Shown: positions 47,311 to 57,884 of the stretch, piece by piece
Position numbering within the stretch: position 1 is the first letter of the stretch
Layout: each line of letters opens with the position of its first letter
Assembly (NCBI GenBank): GCA_949358305.1
Contig: OX442317.1
Coordinates: 4,468,186 to 4,532,185, forward strand
From: Strigamia acuminata
Taxonomy: Eukaryota > Arthropoda > Chilopoda > Geophilomorpha > Linotaeniidae
Length of the DNA stretch: 64,000 bases
Direction of reading: 5' to 3'
Position numbers and translations under genes: made by a program
The notes under the pieces: generated by a model
Databases searched by the model: none
The model's input: the letters and a program-made list of their open reading frames with translations, nothing else
Told to the model about the DNA's origin: nothing

Positions 47311-48874
47311 ATGTCAAACCAACTGCGAAAAACAAAAGGTAAGCGTCTAAAAACATTCCACACTTGTCCGATTCCCCAATAAACCAATAACCAACCGAAC
47401 AAAATATTAATCTCGTCATTACAACTTCGATAAGCCGCAAATCAATCTCGTTTAAAAAAATAAACATTTTCTTCTCCCAACCAGAGTCAGTTTTACAAGA
47501 CGACGACGACCCGGTACACGAAGTGCAAAATTGGTTTCGAAAAACCCCTCAATCGATCGGCACCCTTCGCCTGTTACTATGTGCGGATTTGACGGTGGTT
47601 CAAGGCGCTTTGCTCAGTAGTTGGACTTTCGTGGCCTGGGTATTGGGTCTGAGCACGGTCGATTTGCATGATTTGGCAGTGTACGGCGGCATCTTTTGCG
47701 TCCAATATCTGCTCATTACTATTCTGCGACTGTTTCACGTTTTTATTGACGGCTGGAATCAAGTGCAAATGGAGAAAACTACACTGAGTGCTGCGAAACG
47801 ACCCTTGGACACTGTAGTCAATATATTGGGCAGGTTATTTATTTGGTTGCTCCTCATGGGAGTTGCTCTGTTCAGTGGTATGCAATTGCGAGTGATACCC
47901 ATGCACTCTTTCATCAATTGTGTCATTAGTGGTTGCGCGTTCGGCAATTTCGTCCTGCTTCTACACACAAGCGGAACCATTTTAAACGATTGTGATAACT
48001 ACAGTCAAGTAAGATAACATTCACACCTTAATGTTCCCTAAAATCATCAAACTACGATTAGATAAAAATAACAATAGATGCATTCGAAGTTTATATCTCT
48101 GAACCCAAAAACTAAACTACCGTAAAGCTTCAAATAGCGGCCCAGGCGTTAATTTAACCCCGGCGGTTATTTGGGCTGGGCAGATATTGAAAAACTCAAA
48201 AATTTTATTCAAAAAAATGGAAATTTTATTGTAAAAATCACCAATTTTTTGAAAAAAATGATGATTTTTGGGGACCCCAGCGCAATGTACTATAAAAAAT
48301 CAATCCAAAATTCACGAAGTCAGGATTTGGTTAACCGATCAAGATAGTAAAGCCATAAATTTAGCATTTAATTTATAATTTCTCATTTTAGGCTCCTAAC
48401 CCCCAGTTGGGACAGCGCAGGCAATCACACGGTGTCGTTGTTAGAATGTCAATCGGTGTTTGGACCGTCGTCATTCAAATGATGCTCGCCGGTTGCCGTG
48501 CACTGCATCTGGCGAGCCATTTGTGGCCATTGGCGGACACAATGCTGGTGTCGTGTTTAGTTGCTTTGGGAGTGTACATGGCTCGTCGATCGCTTGACGA
48601 AGCATGGTTCAGTTCCGCTCAAGTTCAGCACGCAAGACTCGTAGCCCAAGAGTCGAGGCACTTGATTTGGCCGGTTGTTCTACTTTTGATACACTACGTG
48701 TGCGATGTCATAATTTCGATTTTAAAATTAACTCAAGAGTATGCACTCAGATTTCTCATCAGCGTCTCTAACATTGGGAATGAGAAAATCAAGTTGGCAG
48801 AAATATCTGACATAAATGATGACGTTGGAGCAGAAACTAAACAATCTGATAGTGATGAAACTGAAATGAAATAA
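47311..48874 (+). CDS. Unrecognised multipass membrane protein, ~7 segments, 344 aa
   Basis: Three exons join in phase: 47311-47338, 47485-48008, 48392-48874. After an acidic cytosol-like N-terminus (LQDDDDPVHEVQNW), hydrophobic segments lie near 37-65, 72-97, 118-141, 151-172, 197-215, 222-242 and 270-292. The tail is acidic and Ser/Asp-rich (SDSDETEMK). No signal peptide, zinc motif, channel signature or receptor motif is visible, and I do not recognise the family. Short amphipathic linkers such as NQVQMEKTTLSAAKRPLD and SSAQVQHARLVAQESRHL separate the segments. Both splice junctions have canonical GT-AG ends. The gene is read head-to-head with the iGluR and ends about 670 bp before LRRC56. 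It could be a lineage-specific transporter- or receptor-like protein; the gene itself is convincing, the function unknown. Confidence 0.75.
48009..48391. other. Intron 2 of the membrane-protein gene
   Basis: It contains ACCGTAAAGCTTCAAATAGC followed by GGCCCAGGCG and GGCGGTTATTTGGGC (about 48119-48180), which resembles the start of a MITE. No partner end was found. Confidence 0.4.
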
Positions 48875-49546
48875 TAATAATAATAATAATAAATTGTTAC
48901 AAATGTATATTTATAGAAATTAAAATGTCCCTTTTTTCAAATAAACAATAAACCACAATTTTTTTTAAATTTGTTTATAACCACAAAGAGGAGGGAAATG
49001 GGAGGTGATAAATTACATTGTTTTATATCTAAAATTGCAATAAAAAGTGATTCAACCACTATATAAAAATTCTATAAAATTTTTTTTTCATTGCCAATAT
49101 TCCAGCAAATCTAAAAATAAAATTAATTTAATTAAAAATCTTTTAGTATTTTATTGAAACTCAATAAACTGTTTGTAAGGAAAAACAGCAATCAATAGTG
49201 TTGCCTGGAAACTACATAATAAAAAAAAACTAAACAAAACTGATTCAAAACTCAAGGGTGCAACTTGAAGGTAAGTGATGTGGAAAAACAGATCTTCATT
49301 ATGATTAAATGACAAAATTCACATCAAACCAATCAATACTTCCCTATCAAGCAAATGGTTATTCTATTTTTACTCCGCTTTATAATACACCAGATATATA
49401 AAAGCCTAAATTGTCAATGTTAAAGCGCAAACTGAAACCAGCTGTGAATTCCTCAGGACAGATGTCCAGGATGTCACGAATGCAAATTTCTTAATTGAAT
49501 AATTACTAGGTCAATTAATACTATTTTTTAACCCATTTAGTTTACA
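48875..49546. other. Intergenic: 3' end of the membrane-protein gene and LRRC56 5' flank
   Basis: It starts with a short TAA/TAATAA run directly after the stop. AATAAA hexamers at 48940 and 48947 are probable poly-A signals. An AG acceptor-like ATTTAG just before 49541 suggests that a non-coding LRRC56 exon lies upstream in this stretch. Confidence 0.5.
48940..48952 (+). terminator. Tandem AATAAA poly-A signals
   Basis: AATAAACAATAAA about 70 bases after the stop of the membrane-protein gene. Confidence 0.6.
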
Positions 49547-51196
49547 ATGGGTCACCACAGCAAGCAGCCTTTCGAGCAAAATTCAAATAACTACGACCGT
49601 CTACCCAGAGTGCCCTTGACCATAGATATAATAGTAAGTTGTGTTTATTTTCTAATGGAAAAAAAATCCAAATTTCTATTATTTCCAGAAAAACTTATCG
49701 GGACAACAAAATGTGTTAAGTTTGCGTCAAATCCAGATGCAATTAGACATCAATCGTTATTCCATTCAAAATTTGGGCTATTTACTACCATTCTTAATCG
49801 AGCTTAACATCTCGTTCAGCTCACTGGACTCACTCAGGTATGTCTCAATATTTCCTTTTTTTTTTAAACAATTAATTGTATTGATATAGGGATTTAGGGA
49901 CGTGTCTGCAGAATCTAAAGATTCTACGCGTTTCCAACTGCCGTTTAGAGAATCTGGATGGCGCGATGAGTCTAATCAGTTTAGTTGAATTAGAAGCGCG
50001 CGATAATTACATCGACGATGTATACAATTGTGCATTTCTGCACAACTTGGAGGCGCTAGATGTCGAAAAGTATTAAAATTTATCAAAATAAAAAATCTTT
50101 TTCAATGAAAAATCAATTTTACAGCAATAATATCGCAGACATCGACAACCTAAGCTTTCTAAGCGTATGCAACAGTCTCGAGAAGCTTACTTTACGCCAT
50201 AATCCAGTCGCCGAAGACGTTAAGTATCGGGAACATGTTTGGTCCAGGGTTCCACAGCTTAAAATATTGGACGATGTTGTCCTGGTAAAGCAAACTCAAG
50301 CGGAAACTCAAGAATCCCAAGCGAGGCAATTACAAGAGGAAAATGGCGCCGAAAAAGCAAAATTAAAAAGTAATTAAAATCTCGCTTAATTATCACCACT
50401 TACGATATTTCTACGCTTCAAGAAGCCGCGCGTGTCGGTGTAACACAACAACAGCACTAATGGCCAAATAACACTTTAGTGCTACTCAATTCAAGCGTAA
50501 ATTGTAAAAAATAAAAATATACAAAAGATTTCTTCCAATATTTCAGAGAAAAAACTTCAAAGAAGGCCAACCTTATCAGATTTGCTGCACAATCAGAAGC
50601 ATATTGACAATTTCTGGCTTCGTCCGGACAACAAGCCGCATTTTCTCAGACGACGCCGAACAAACTCAATGGTGGATCAAATTCTTTTTCCTCTAGAAAA
50701 TAGTAAACAATATTTTTTTAAAAAAAAAACAAATACATCTCAATACTTCATCCACTTATACAAACCTTCAATTCCAGATGACTTCAACGACGACTGTAAC
50801 CCTCTAAGCAAAAAATCAAGCAGTTTAACCAAACAAAACTCAATGCCAGAATATCCAGAGTGGTTTGATCCATACTTGTCTATTGGCAAGAACAAAGCGA
50901 GTGACACGCCGAGTGAAAATCAACCTAGTACTTCAAAGTCTCAGCCTAAGCGAGCGGTTAACGGTCTGGACAATTCAACATCTCTAAACGACACGCCTTT
51001 AACTTATGTTTTCAGAAGTAATACTTGCCTAGTTGTTGATGCACTTCCAAAAGAAAGTGTTGACAATGATAAAGTCGAGTGCCCGGATGAGAAACTAGTA
51101 AAAGACTCAATAGTAACATTAATGTCCACAATGAAGTTTCCGAAACCGGTCCAAAAGGGTGATAGTTTGGATTTCAGTGAAAATGACTTAGAATAA
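49547..51196 (+). CDS. LRRC56: Leucine-rich repeat-containing protein 56 (ciliary dynein assembly)
   Basis: Six exons join in phase: 49547-49633, 49689-49837, 49890-50069, 50125-50369, 50547-50702, 50778-51196 (411 aa). A block of leucine-rich repeats spans about 45-175. It has the LRRC56/ODA8 pattern: QNLGYLLPFLIELNI, DLGTCLQNLKILRVSNC, RLENLDGAMSL, LEALDVENNNIADIDNLSFL, SLEKLTLRHNPVAED. The C-terminus is low-complexity and polar. LRRC56 helps assemble or transport outer dynein arms in motile cilia and flagella, so this animal has motile cilia or sperm flagella. The 75-nt segment 50703-50777 has GT-AG ends but is a multiple of three without a stop. It can be read through (436 aa) or spliced. 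I prefer splicing because it encodes a Lys/Phe-rich AT-driven run. Confidence 0.85.
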
Positions 51197-51256
51197 ACTA
51201 AAAAAAAAATTGATTGATTACTTATTATTACCGGTAGTCAAATTAAGGCAATAGGT

Positions 51257-51402
51257 CAGGGGTCGGCAAACTTTTGAGACGGAAGAGCCAAAAGTTACAA
51301 TTAAAGAGCCACTAACACGGCTGTCAGCTGTCCGTCTACTCTCTACTCCACCTATTCTCACTGTTCTCTGACATCGAAAGAGCCGCAGGTTGCCGACCCC
51401 TG
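51257..51402. mobile_element. hAT MITE, CAGGGGTCGGCAAAC family
   Basis: A 146-bp element with inverted ends CAGGGGTCGGCAAAC and GTTGCCGACCCCTG. The flanking 8-bp duplication is CAATAGGT on the left and CACTAGGT on the right (one substitution). It lies 60 bp after the LRRC56 stop and may therefore be part of its 3'UTR. Confidence 0.9.
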
Positions 51403-51489
51403 CACTAGGTAATTCTGGTATTTGAATAGATATAATTTTTCACTTTTTTGCTTCTTTATTTTTGTCGTTCTTTAGAATTAGAAGTTTTA

Positions 51490-51490
<1 letters not shown>

Positions 51491-51525
<35 letters not shown>
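51491..51525. repeat. (ATT)n microsatellite
   Basis: About twelve ATT units. Confidence 0.9.
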
Positions 51526-52451
51526 GCTATCTAAAAAAAAAAATCAAAGTTTGCTACAACTACTAATAAAAGGGTTTTCCAGCAATAGTCCAAATAAAGA
51601 TGACAACAATACATACTTTTATATACAATCTATTCGATCAATGTACAATTAAATAGCAACTACAGTAGTGATTGTTCGACAACATTGGCCACGTGCATAG
51701 TTGCAATGTGCTCAACAAGATAGCTAGTATTGTTCTGGTTTAGTTATGTCCTGTTCATTTTTGCCAACACGTAATAAAGCAAACAACTAATAAAATTTCA
51801 TTTCAAAAAGCACTTCAGGTGATCAGAGGTTCTTTTTTTTTTTTTTTTTGGTTTTTTTCTTTTTGTTTTCCTTTTGTACATGTTACGAGGCTATTTTTGA
51901 CATTGCAAATGACAATTGTTAAATAAAGGCAGCAACAGAAAAATAATTTCATAAATTTAATAAATTAAAATAAAAAATAAAAAAAAAAAATACCTAGTTT
52001 TAAAAGCCCCCAGAAATGCTGCGCTAAAAACTGCTCAATCTGCCAAAAAAAGAAACCAAAATAAATTAAAAACTAAAAATAAATAAATAAAAAAGACAGA
52101 ATTGATAATTATAAGAATTGCCACACAATTTTATTATAAATTTAAAAACAAAGAGAAAAAAATTAAAGAAAAATAGACTAGTTTGCCAAAAAAAAAAATT
52201 GTGTAAAATTAAAAAAAAAAATTATAATATCAGAATATTCAGCTAAATTTAAAAAAATTTATAATAATTAATTATTTTTTTTTAAATTATACAAAACTAA
52301 AAAAAAAAAAATTACATTTTTCTAAAAATTGCTCCCTATTATAATTTCTTATACTGTTTTATCATCTTATTCACAATATTTCCTGTACAAGTTACAATTA
52401 AGTTACACCTCACTAAATCCTAGTTTCTCACAGTGCATAACAGACCGTCCA
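51526..52451. other. Convergent 3' flanks of LRRC56 and MOB2
   Basis: Very AT-rich. A plus-strand AATAAA near 51775 may serve LRRC56. Several TTTATT near 51960-52130 may serve MOB2 on the minus strand. No exon was seen. Confidence 0.5.
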
Positions 52452-55411
52452 CTACTGAACTTCTACGCTTCCATCTAAATATAGAGAAAAAGCCGGTTGT
52501 GTATCAACGTTCGTAGATACATTGCCACTACAATCACCGTCATTAGTTTTTTCACAATTATTATCACCAGACTCGGCCACATTAGTTGTAATGGACGATC
52601 CACCACCTCTTTCCTGAGATGCGTTCGCGTCGCCTGAATCCGTGGCACCGAGCAGTTTAAGTCCGATTGCGAGATCGTGGAGCACATCAGTCTCCTTTTC
52701 CTCTATAAGCCGGTAGCGTTCGTTAAAAAGCACTAAATGTGCAAACACCAAGTTGAGATGTGCATGTAGTGATAAAAGCACCAATTCTTTGAAGTGGGCA
52801 TGATACATATGCGCCACAACGTGGAACAGAAGCTGATGAATTTTCTTAACGATCGATTCGATTGAAGTAGGAAAGTCGTTGGCTACACAGAACATATTTT
52901 ATTTTACTCATCTTTTTCAATGCAAATAATAAATACCGTATTTCTCAAATTATTACGACTCGCTTTTCGCCAATTAAACAACATGCAGAGGCAGATTTTC
53001 ATAGAGTTCATTCAAATTATGCTTTACATCGCGTCTGTCGGCCCTTCTCGCAACCATTTTATTGGGGCCCACACGGGGCCCTTCTCGAGCAAAACACAAT
53101 GCACAATTTAACATCGCACTTACATATATGCAATGTTTAATATCGTATCTACATATATGCAATGTTTAATATCGTATCTACATATATGCGACGTTTAATA
53201 TCGTATCTACATACAACTGCGATGTTCAGTGTTGTATCTACATATATGCGATGTTCAGTGTTGTATCGAACGCAAACTAATAGTTCACTTTTCGAAGTGA
53301 ACGAGAAAAATAAACTTAGTTCACTTCACAACGTTTTGATGACATTTTAACATTTTGATGACGTTTTCATCATCAAAACGTTCATTTCCAATCACTTTTT
53401 ATTACAAAAACGGCTATTTTCGTCATAAACAGCAATGAAAATGACTGCTTTACTAAAAAAAAGTTTTTTTTTAATCTGAAATTCACAAAATGTGACAAAA
53501 AATGTTAATTTTTTTAAAAATAATTCGATAAAGTGAACGTAAACTATTGGTTCAAGTTCATAAACTTGAACTTAGTTCACTTTGGAAAAAATTAGAGTGA
53601 ACGTGGACGTGAACGCGTTCACATGGCCATCAACGCAAACTTGAACGCCTTCACAATTTAGTGAACGAGATACAACACTGGCGATGTTTAATATCGTATC
53701 TACAATGTTACATCGATCATCCGTGCTACTGGGGCTTGGACTCTAAGGAGTCAAATCCAAATTTTGAATTTTTTGTTAAAATAACTTCGGCATTAAAGTT
53801 TAATTAGTTCTGCAAGAACATATAAATCCGCCCCTGAATACCTCGTAATAACATTTTTCGCTTTCAATTCAAGAGATACGGTATTTTTCACTCTATTGTA
53901 CCGTATTTAGTTGGGAAAATGGTTTCATCGTTGATGGTTTTCTGTGTGAATGTCATGACATAATCAATGTAATGTGGTGCTGCAACTTTGCACTTTTTAC
54001 CCCTCTCATCAAACCACAGGTACTGCCTGAAATTAATAAAAAAAAAAATATATCAGCAATTTTGATCACATTTTTATCACCCATAAATATAAAAATAGAA
54101 AACAAGTTGTGCTTTTATTTGTTTACATCTTGATACCACAATGTTGTCTTTGGCTAGCAGAAGCTATGGCTTAATCTTGTTTACTTTAACAACATTTAAA
54201 ATGATTTGAGCGTGCACAAACATGTAACCTTCAATTAACAAAGTTCAATCATAATTGACCTTTAATTGACCAGTTTTCAACTTTAAATATAAATTTAATG
54301 CTGAAAATCTAGAAAATTACTGGTAATTAGAAATTTAAAAAAAAAATCTAATTTAATTCTTGGTGTAAAATCCAAGTTTGTAATAATAATAGTAATATTT
54401 AAAAAAATTGATTCCCGAAATAAATATTTCGCCAACTTCCTATTCTGTGGCGACTGTGCCAATTTTCTGATATTTTCCAATTACTGCTCTTTCTCAAATC
54501 AATAATTGGCACATAAATTTTAAGGGTTCGTCAAAAAGCAGCACCAGCTCCTTAAAATATTAACGACTTACCGTGAACAAGGCCCCGTCATATCAGGACA
54601 ACCAGACATGGTACAAAATTCCGATATAGTGCCATATATTAGATTAATATGTTCAAAAAATGCTAGAGCTGAAAAATTAAAACAAAAATTAAAAAATCAT
54701 TACAAATCACCAAATTAACAACACGACCCAAAGTGATAAGTTTCATAAATAAACAAACTAGGTATCATAAAACATTTAAAACTATCTGTTTTCACATCTA
54801 CAATTGGATGTATCAGCTATTATTAATCGTAATTTAATACTGGAACCAGCTTAGACTTGTTAGGACATTTGCCAAATCTTAACAAACGTAATAAAATTGA
54901 AAATAGCATTGAAAATAACAATTTATGCAAAATCTGCATGATTTTGTGCATTTTTATTGCAAAAAGTTGAGTTTCCAGACACCTCCCAACCTTTCATTCA
55001 AATATTGTTGGCAAATCTTGCCCGAATGAGGATAATAAGCGAGTGTTACAGCTGCCAAATTGATGCGCGCAAGCCTTTTCCGACACTAACAGACTAATTC
55101 CATCTTTAACCTTAACTGAAGATAAAATTAGCAAACCTCAAAACCACAAATTCTGTTTTGTCTTAAATATAAACTCCATTCTGCCAGCTGAAAGATAAAC
55201 GAAACAAACAAAATTAATAACAAAACCGAGATAAGATAAGTACTCACTATGTGACGCCAACCATTCATTATATTCTAATCCGCTCGGCTGTTCGACAAGT
55301 AGTCGAAAGTCTACATCGGAGAAACACTGTTGCAGCATTGTATTTTCTAAGTAGAGTTTCTGTTCATCTGGAGCCGACTGTGGGGAATCTTTTTCCTTTT
55401 TCCTCGCTTTC
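52452..55411 (-). CDS. MOB2: MOB kinase activator 2 (5' exon not found)
   Basis: Four exons join in phase on the minus strand (55411-55248, 54668-54572, 54026-53902, 52882-52452), giving about 271 aa without the N-terminal exon. The conserved run includes NEWLASHT, FFEHINLIYGTISEFC, LWFDERGKKCKVAAPHYIDYVM, IFPTKYANDFPTS, and FHVVAHMYHAHF. The MOB zinc ligands are visible as C-x4-C in EFCTMSGC and H-x4-H in AHMYHAH. The sequence is MOB2-like rather than MOB1, MOB3 or MOB4. MOB2 binds the N-terminus of NDR/Tricornered kinases and regulates them in cell morphogenesis. The C-terminus (~65 aa) is acidic, Asn/Ser/Gly-rich and unlike vertebrate MOB2. The first exon, which must end with two bases of a split codon, lies above 55411 and was not identified. 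The intron at 52883-53901 hosts a satellite and a hAT insertion. Confidence 0.92.
53123..53255. repeat. 29-bp tandem repeat in a MOB2 intron
   Basis: About four and a half copies of a 29-bp unit with core CATATATGCAATGTTTAATA followed by TCGTATCTA. Starts fall 29 bases apart (53123, 53152). One further partial unit continues at 53681-53710, on the far side of the hAT insertion. The fourth unit carries CAGTGTTGTATC in place of TAATATCGTATC. Confidence 0.85.
53256..53680. mobile_element. hAT MITE inserted in the 29-bp repeat
   Basis: A 425-bp element with ends CAGTGTTGTATC and GATACAACACTG. The 8-bp target duplication GCGATGTT is exact on both sides (53248-53255 and 53681-53688) and is part of the host satellite unit. 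The interior has repeated and inverted TTCACTT/AAGTGAA and GTGAACG blocks. It encodes no protein. Confidence 0.95.
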
Positions 55412-57853
55412 CTATTTAGAAAAAATAAAAATTTATATTTTCAAAAAAAATAAAAATATAAAAAAATATATATATACGGATAAATTACAATTCAATTTGC
55501 ACCTAGAAAAGCATAAAATGCACATTAGATCACATAACCCATCAGCAAAAATGGAGCAAAAACTTGCCACCATCATGCAAACCTCATATTCAAGTGTGTA
55601 AAGTGGTTGCCATGGTGATAAATTGACACCTGCTCTTGTAGACTTGGGATTTAGAGGTTTGCTCACCTGTGCATACTACCTTGTTATTTGATTGGATATT
55701 TTTATTATTGGATATTCCCCCACACCCTCAGCCGCAGAATTTCACAAATTCGCCAAATATCTACATAATAAAGCCTCACATTATAGTTCCCATCTTCTCC
55801 GTCGTTTAAAGCAAACAAATCCTGTTTGTGACTATTTTAAAATGATAAAATGTAAAAATCCAACTCTCTATCTCCTCGTGGTCACCGTATGAACATGCTC
55901 AATTGCTTTTATCGTAACATTTATAATTCCAATTGGTTCTTCACTTATTTTTCATTTCTTTTTCTTTTTCTTTTGAGTTTGTCCGAGTTCGCTTCACCGG
56001 CGTTCCAAATTGGTTATCTCCGAAGGTTTCTAAGAATACTTCATTAATGTTTTTCCTATCTCAAGAAGCTGATTGGCTAATCGAGTCTGAAAACGGTTGA
56101 TTTGTCAACAACTAAAAAACCACTTGCACAACTCCATAATAAAATATTATTTTTTTTCCTTGTAAAAAAAACAAATAAAATAAAATAAAAAAATAAATAA
56201 AAGAGATAAAATATATCAAACGATTACTCAATGTCATTCTCTTTTTCAATACATTCACACTGCGAATGAGTCACGGTGATAAAAGTACACAAGAAAACTC
56301 AAGGTACAAAACAAAAAATTAAATAAAATACAAATTCAAATTAATTTTTTTTTTAAACTAAAATTCCCAACATTTTAAATTTTAATTATTTTTTATCTCT
56401 CTCTCCACTTTAATAATGTCATAGCAGCCATGTCGAAAGCGAATTCCTGTTTATAAATAAATCAGAGTGGATAAAATTGTTTTTTGTTTTTGTCACCAGC
56501 TGAGCAAATGATGCAACAAAAACTGCTGATTTAATGCAATTTCCTCATATCTGCGCGTGTAATGGCATCGAGACATTTTTTCTAAGAAACCCACAACACT
56601 TTCGATCATTAAACGAAAACAACATTATCAATATTAAATTTTTTTTTCCTTCTTGTTGTTGTTGTGAATAAATTGTGCGCAAGTGTGAATCCGCACTTTT
56701 AATTAAAATTAAAATGCGAGAAAAAATCAACATCGGCCATTGTTATTTGCAAATGTTGATTTTCGATGGCTATTTTCTTTTTTTCTTTTTTTTTTCTCTT
56801 TCTCTTTCTCTTTCCGAGGTAAATATTTCCTATGCATTTTGTGTCGGGAGTGTCTGTCTCTACGTACCCCATAAACCAGTCGACAGTGTCGCGTAGATAT
56901 TCCGGTAGCCTATCCAGTTTGCTTGTCGGTTGTGGCCGAACCAAGGAAATAATAAAAATAAATAAGTTCGGCTCCGACTAATTGAAACCAGTCGATCTGC
57001 AATATTTTCATTCAGCAAATTCATCGCCAACAACACACACACCGATTCAACATGGCTGGCCTGCGCAAAGGAAGCTGCGCGGCGATGACATTTTGAACCA
57101 TTTTCTGTTTTGATCGGAGCATTAACTCAGCGCTGATAAGTGGAATGGCTGATAAGTTGATGCTCATGGAAATCAAAATTGAGATAAACAAGTGTTTTTT
57201 TACGAATTAAATACGTCGCACAAATAAATTAATTTAATGTTGCGATACGATTTGTCAAAATGTATCTTTTTAATACATCTTTTTCTGCGAATATTCAATA
57301 ACAGGCATTTTCTTAGCGTGCTGACGTCATAATTTGTCTGTTTAAGCGCACTAATTGGATATTTTACCATCAATCTTGCCGATTTTCTAATATAAAAAAA
57401 TGAAATATAAAATATAAAAAAAAAATTCTACTGCATTAATTTCTAAGATTTTAAATTTTAGCTTTCATTTTGCGTTCCAAATAAAAATAAAAATAATAAA
57501 AATAACAAATGTCTATATTTTCATTTTTGCAACAGGATGTTTGAAAGCGTACGCCACCGGTCAACGCAACTTTAAAAGGAACCACCTGCATAATAATATG
57601 ATAGCCACAATAATCTGCTTTAAAATACAAATTAATGAGATTTATTTTTCGTATGGCTGCACACGACGAACACAGCAAAACGTATCATTACAAAAGATGT
57701 AAAACACAAAACTTTATGCTTCTCTTAATCCCTTGAAATATATCCACTTTAATCACACAACCAAAAAAAAATAAAATAAAATTCCTCCATAAAAAAGAAT
57801 AATAAAAAAATAAATAAAAAAAACTCCTACATTTTTCCTGTATTTAATTTTTC

Positions 57854-57884
<31 letters not shown>

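Noticed and set aside
56860-57042. Minus-strand open frame as the missing MOB2 first exon
   Set aside because: No MOB2-like N-terminal sequence, and no donor in the phase required by the exon at 55411.
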